A stretch of DNA of 64,000 nucleotides from Oscillibacter sp. 1-3 (GTDB taxonomy: Bacteria > Bacillota > Clostridia > Oscillospirales > Oscillospiraceae): positions 1 to 64,000 of the forward strand of contig NZ_KE159710.1 of NCBI RefSeq assembly GCF_000403435.2, read 5' to 3'. Both the position numbers and the translations under genes were made by a program. The notes under the pieces were generated by a model. It had not been told where the DNA came from. It did no database searches and saw only the letters and a list, made by a program, of their open reading frames with translations. Shown piece by piece: positions 62,142 to 64,000 of the stretch. Position 1 is the first letter of the stretch. Every line of letters begins with the position of its first letter.

Positions 62142-62984
62142 ATGCCCGAGAAAGTTATGCCCGGTCCCGTGGAGGATCTCGGCGGCATCCGGGAGGCAGT
62201 TTGCATCCATACCAGGAAGATCTATGATTCCTGCCGAGATAAGGACTGCATTGAGGATCTGCGCTTCTACCCCAAGATGCAGTATGTGGATGTCATCAAC
62301 CGCGCCCTGTCCGTCAAGGGCGGCTCCGCCAAGCTGCTCTATACCTATGTGGATGTGGAGCCCGTCAGCTTCAACCGGGGTTTCTACACCGTGGATATGC
62401 GCTTTTTCTACTCCGTGACCCTGCAGGCCTACCTCAGCTGCCCCGCCCCTGTCACCGTGGAGGGCCTGTGCGTGTTTGACAAGCGGGTAATCCTGTTCGG
62501 CAGTGAGGGGAACGCCAAGATCTTCTCCTCCCAGATGAGCACCGGCGGCCCCGACGCCCAGATGGTGAAGCGGGCCAATGCCCCCATCGCCGTGGTGGAG
62601 GCGGTGGACCCCATCGTGCTGGACGCCCGTGTCATGGACTGCTGCGGCAAGCGGGACTGCGACTGCGACCTGTGCGAGGTGCCGTCCTTTGTCAACAACT
62701 TCTTTGACTGCGAGCTCTCCAGCGGGGACGACTCCCGCCGGATCTACGTCACCCTGGGCCAGTTCTCCATTGTGCGCCTGGAGCGGGACTCCCAGCTGCT
62801 GGTGCCCGTGTACGACTACTGCATGCCCGATAAGGAGTGCTCCTGCGGCAGCGACAAGGAGGACCCCTGCTGCATCTTCCGGAACATCTCCTTCCCGGTG
62901 GGCGAGTTCTTCCCGCCCAACACCGTGCGGATGCCGGAGAATTACGAGGATACCAAGAGCTTTTGCAGCTGCTGCAACAACTGA
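62142..62984 (+). CDS. Cysteine-rich protein of unknown function
   Basis: A 280-residue protein with 19 cysteines, many clustered (CCGKRDCDCDLC, CSCGSDKEDPCC, CSCCNN at the C-terminus). No signal peptide or membrane segment. The N-terminal REAVCIHTRKIYDSCRDKDC looks like a conserved family signature; I believe similar proteins occur across Clostridia but cannot name a characterised one. TAGGAGGT sets the start. The sporulation-type promoter and cysteine content suggest a spore-coat or mother-cell protein (inference). Confidence 0.75.
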   Translation: MPEKVMPGPVEDLGGIREAVCIHTRKIYDSCRDKDCIEDLRFYPKMQYVDVINRALSVKGGSAKLLYTYVDVEPVSFNRGFYTVDMRFFYSVTLQAYLSCPAPVTVEGLCVFDKRVILFGSEGNAKIFSSQMSTGGPDAQMVKRANAPIAVVEAVDPIVLDARVMDCCGKRDCDCDLCEVPSFVNNFFDCELSSGDDSRRIYVTLGQFSIVRLERDSQLLVPVYDYCMPDKECSCGSDKEDPCCIFRNISFPVGEFFPPNTVRMPENYEDTKSFCSCCNN

Positions 62985-62991
62985 GAAAACG

Positions 62992-63022
62992 AAGAGGCCG
63001 TCCGAAAGGGCGGCCTCTTTTC
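62992..63022. terminator. Bidirectional terminator
   Basis: Twelve-bp stem (62992-63003 with 63008-63019, one wobble) with GAAA loop, then T-rich sequence, between convergent genes. Confidence 0.85.
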
Positions 63023-63024
63023 GT

Positions 63025-63444
63025 CTACATCTCCTGCTGATAGCGAATCATCAGGCACAGCTCCAGCAGGCTTTTCGCCACGAATACTGCCGCCGTAAGC
63101 AGCAGTATCCAGGACGGCGCACCCAGACCGAAGGACAACCACGATATGCCGACAACAGCCCACAGCAGCACATCACCGGATAATGCCTTTGCCCGGCAGC
63201 GAATAGCCAGATTCCGCTCGTCCTTCCGCTCGATCTCATTCCGTTTCCGCAGGGAGGGATCGGTATCCTCCATCCGCAGGGTGAGCAGCTGAGAAACGCT
63301 CATACCGATTAGCCCCGATGCGATGCCCATCAGCGCACCGATTCCGCGGGGTGAAATTCCTTTGTCCAAAAACAGATACACCGTTCCAATCAGACCAAGG
63401 CCGACGGCAATCAGTGCGATATACAGGTTTTTCTTCCATTTCAT
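63025..63444 (-). CDS. Four-pass membrane protein (DUF2178/DUF6442-like)
   Basis: A 139-residue protein with two membrane segments on each side of a charged loop carrying NEIERKDERN, the pattern of DUF2178-type proteins that are regularly paired with a small XRE regulator. It overlaps the XRE gene by four bases (ATGA). The function is unknown. Confidence 0.75.
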   Translation of the reverse strand: MKWKKNLYIALIAVGLGLIGTVYLFLDKGISPRGIGALMGIASGLIGMSVSQLLTLRMEDTDPSLRKRNEIERKDERNLAIRCRAKALSGDVLLWAVVGISWLSFGLGAPSWILLLTAAVFVAKSLLELCLMIRYQQEM

Positions 63445-63650
63445 AGCTGCTCCTCCTCATAGATGAATATCTCTTCAATGGACATCCCGAAGTACCGGGC
63501 GATCTTGAACGCCAGCAGAATAGAGGGGTTGTACCGCCCGTTTTCCAGAGAGCCGATGGTCTGGCGGGAGACCTCCAGCACGTCCGCCAGCTCCTCCTGA
63601 CGGAGCCCATGGGCTTTCCGCAGCTCCTCCAGCCGGTTTTTCACTGGCAT
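63441..63650 (-). CDS. Small XRE-family regulator
   Basis: A 69-residue helix-turn-helix protein: QEELADVLEVSRQTIGSLE forms the HTH and PSILLAFKIARYFGMSIEEIF the family tail. The start at 63650 follows AAAGGGGG. It is the first gene of a two-gene operon behind a near-consensus promoter that overlaps two related dyads, so autorepression is likely. Confidence 0.9.
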   Translation of the reverse strand: MPVKNRLEELRKAHGLRQEELADVLEVSRQTIGSLENGRYNPSILLAFKIARYFGMSIEEIFIYEEEQL

Positions 63651-63658
63651 TACCCCCT

Positions 63659-63682
63659 TTATGGAAAGTTTGCTTTCCATAA
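63659..63682. promoter_or_regulatory. Operator dyad of the XRE regulator
   Basis: Arms TTATGGAAAG (63659-63668) and CTTTCCATAA (63673-63682) are perfect inverted copies around TTTG, overlapping the start of transcription. A second half-related site (GTATGCTTTCCGT, 63715-63727) overlaps the upstream edge of the -35. Confidence 0.65.
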
Positions 63683-63685
63683 ACA

Positions 63686-63714
63686 ACAATAACACAAACA
63701 AGAAATGATGTCAA
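63686..63714 (-). promoter_or_regulatory. Sigma-A promoter of the XRE-membrane protein operon
   Basis: On the minus strand: TTGACA (63709-63714), 17-base spacer, TATTGT (63686-63691). Confidence 0.85.
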
Positions 63715-63766
63715 GTATGCTTTCCGTTTTGAGGTGATTTTTTTCAAAGGGCAGAAAGAAAGATGG

Positions 63767-63794
63767 CATACCAGGGGACAACCTCTCATAGAGT
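63767..63794 (+). promoter_or_regulatory. Weak candidate sigma-E promoter of the spoIIIA operon
   Basis: CATAGAGT (63787-63794) differs at one defined position from the sigma-E -10 consensus CATACAnT; an ATA (63768-63770) stands at a suitable -35 distance. spoIIIA operons are sigma-E controlled in Bacillus, which is the main reason to note it. Confidence 0.25.
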
Positions 63795-63820
63795 GTAGCA
63801 ATCGGAAAGGGGGAAGTCCC

Positions 63821-64000
63821 TTGCAAAAGGATTTGAATATTCTGCGTTATGAGGACGCGGCGGTCTGTCTGCCCGTCCGTTTGCGAAAGGCGGCCCTGGC
63901 CCTGCCGGAGGATCGGAAGGCCCTGGCGGAGGAATTCCGCCTCCGGGCCGGACAACCCATGACGGTGCTTCTGCCCACGGGGGAGGTGTCCCTGCCGGTT
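63821..64000 (+). CDS. spoIIIAA: Stage III sporulation protein AA (5' end only)
   Basis: Sixty codons are present and the gene runs off the window. The N-terminal pattern (LPVRLRKAALALPEDRKALA, then EEFRLRAGQPM) matches the start of SpoIIIAA, the secretion-type ATPase of the mother-cell-forespore channel complex. The ATPase motifs lie beyond the edge. A TTG start follows AAAGGGGG with eight bases between. Confidence 0.8.
   Translation, partial: MQKDLNILRYEDAAVCLPVRLRKAALALPEDRKALAEEFRLRAGQPMTVLLPTGEVSLPV

Overview
This 64 kb window looks like a chromosomal segment of a high-GC, endospore-forming member of the Clostridia, most likely an Oscillospiraceae relative (Flavonifractor, Oscillibacter, Lawsonibacter type). 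That placement is inference. It rests on PolC together with DnaE, an HprK/RapZ/YvcK/WhiA cluster, sporulation genes (spoIVFA/spoIVFB-like, gerW, dacF-like, the start of spoIIIAA), sigma-A promoters with TGn extended -10 elements, Shine-Dalgarno-led starts, and frequent GTG/TTG starts. I saw no rRNA, tRNA, CRISPR array, transposase or phage gene. Most of the window is ordinary core genome on the + strand; the accessory material sits in small pockets between core genes.

Layout. 1-661 is non-coding and carries hairpins and two near-identical terminator-like hairpins. 662-4668 holds a DnaQ-fold exonuclease, a FAD/Rieske oxidoreductase and a SpoIVFA/SpoIVFB-like protease pair. 4684-9886 is the rplS-lepB-lepB-rbgA-(three small membrane genes, one broken by an amber codon)-rnhB-yraN cluster. 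Next come thrC, small membrane/zinc-ribbon genes, a phosphoesterase, and the proteostasis block tig-clpP-clpX-lon-engB (12992-19718). An SLH-domain surface protein and a convergent membrane-anchored XRE protein follow. 22912-34085 is the pyrH-frr-uppS-cdsA-dxr-rseP-GNAT-ispG-small membrane protein-polC cluster, linking UMP kinase, ribosome recycling, undecaprenyl and phospholipid precursors, the MEP pathway and replication.

After a decayed gene and a ferritin gene, the minus strand encodes a FlK-like thioesterase and a polyamine ABC transporter (potA, potB and a fused potC-potD). A PadR/HAAS two-gene regulatory unit has clear operator-like dyads. Then come an RluA-type pseudouridine synthase, a GNAT, an M50 protease, scpA-scpB, a DUF2953-gerW sporulation pair, dacF and rluB (to 48605). 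48737-56655 is the hprK-ROK kinase-murB-rapZ-yvcK-whiA region, joining carbon control, cell-wall synthesis and division; two small genes of unknown function sit on either side of yvcK. dnaE, a DUF4364 regulator, a DUF3048 lipoprotein, a cysteine-rich protein behind a sporulation-type promoter, an autoregulated XRE/membrane-protein pair and the 5' end of spoIIIAA close the window.

The features most worth a second look are small: the hairpin/terminator modules at 130-618, the 158-bp structured inverted-repeat element at 12024-12181, the amber-interrupted paralogue at 8408-8953, the frameshifted gene with a 14-bp inverted repeat at 34098-34692, the operator dyads around the PadR/HAAS and XRE promoters, and the 19-cysteine protein at 62142.
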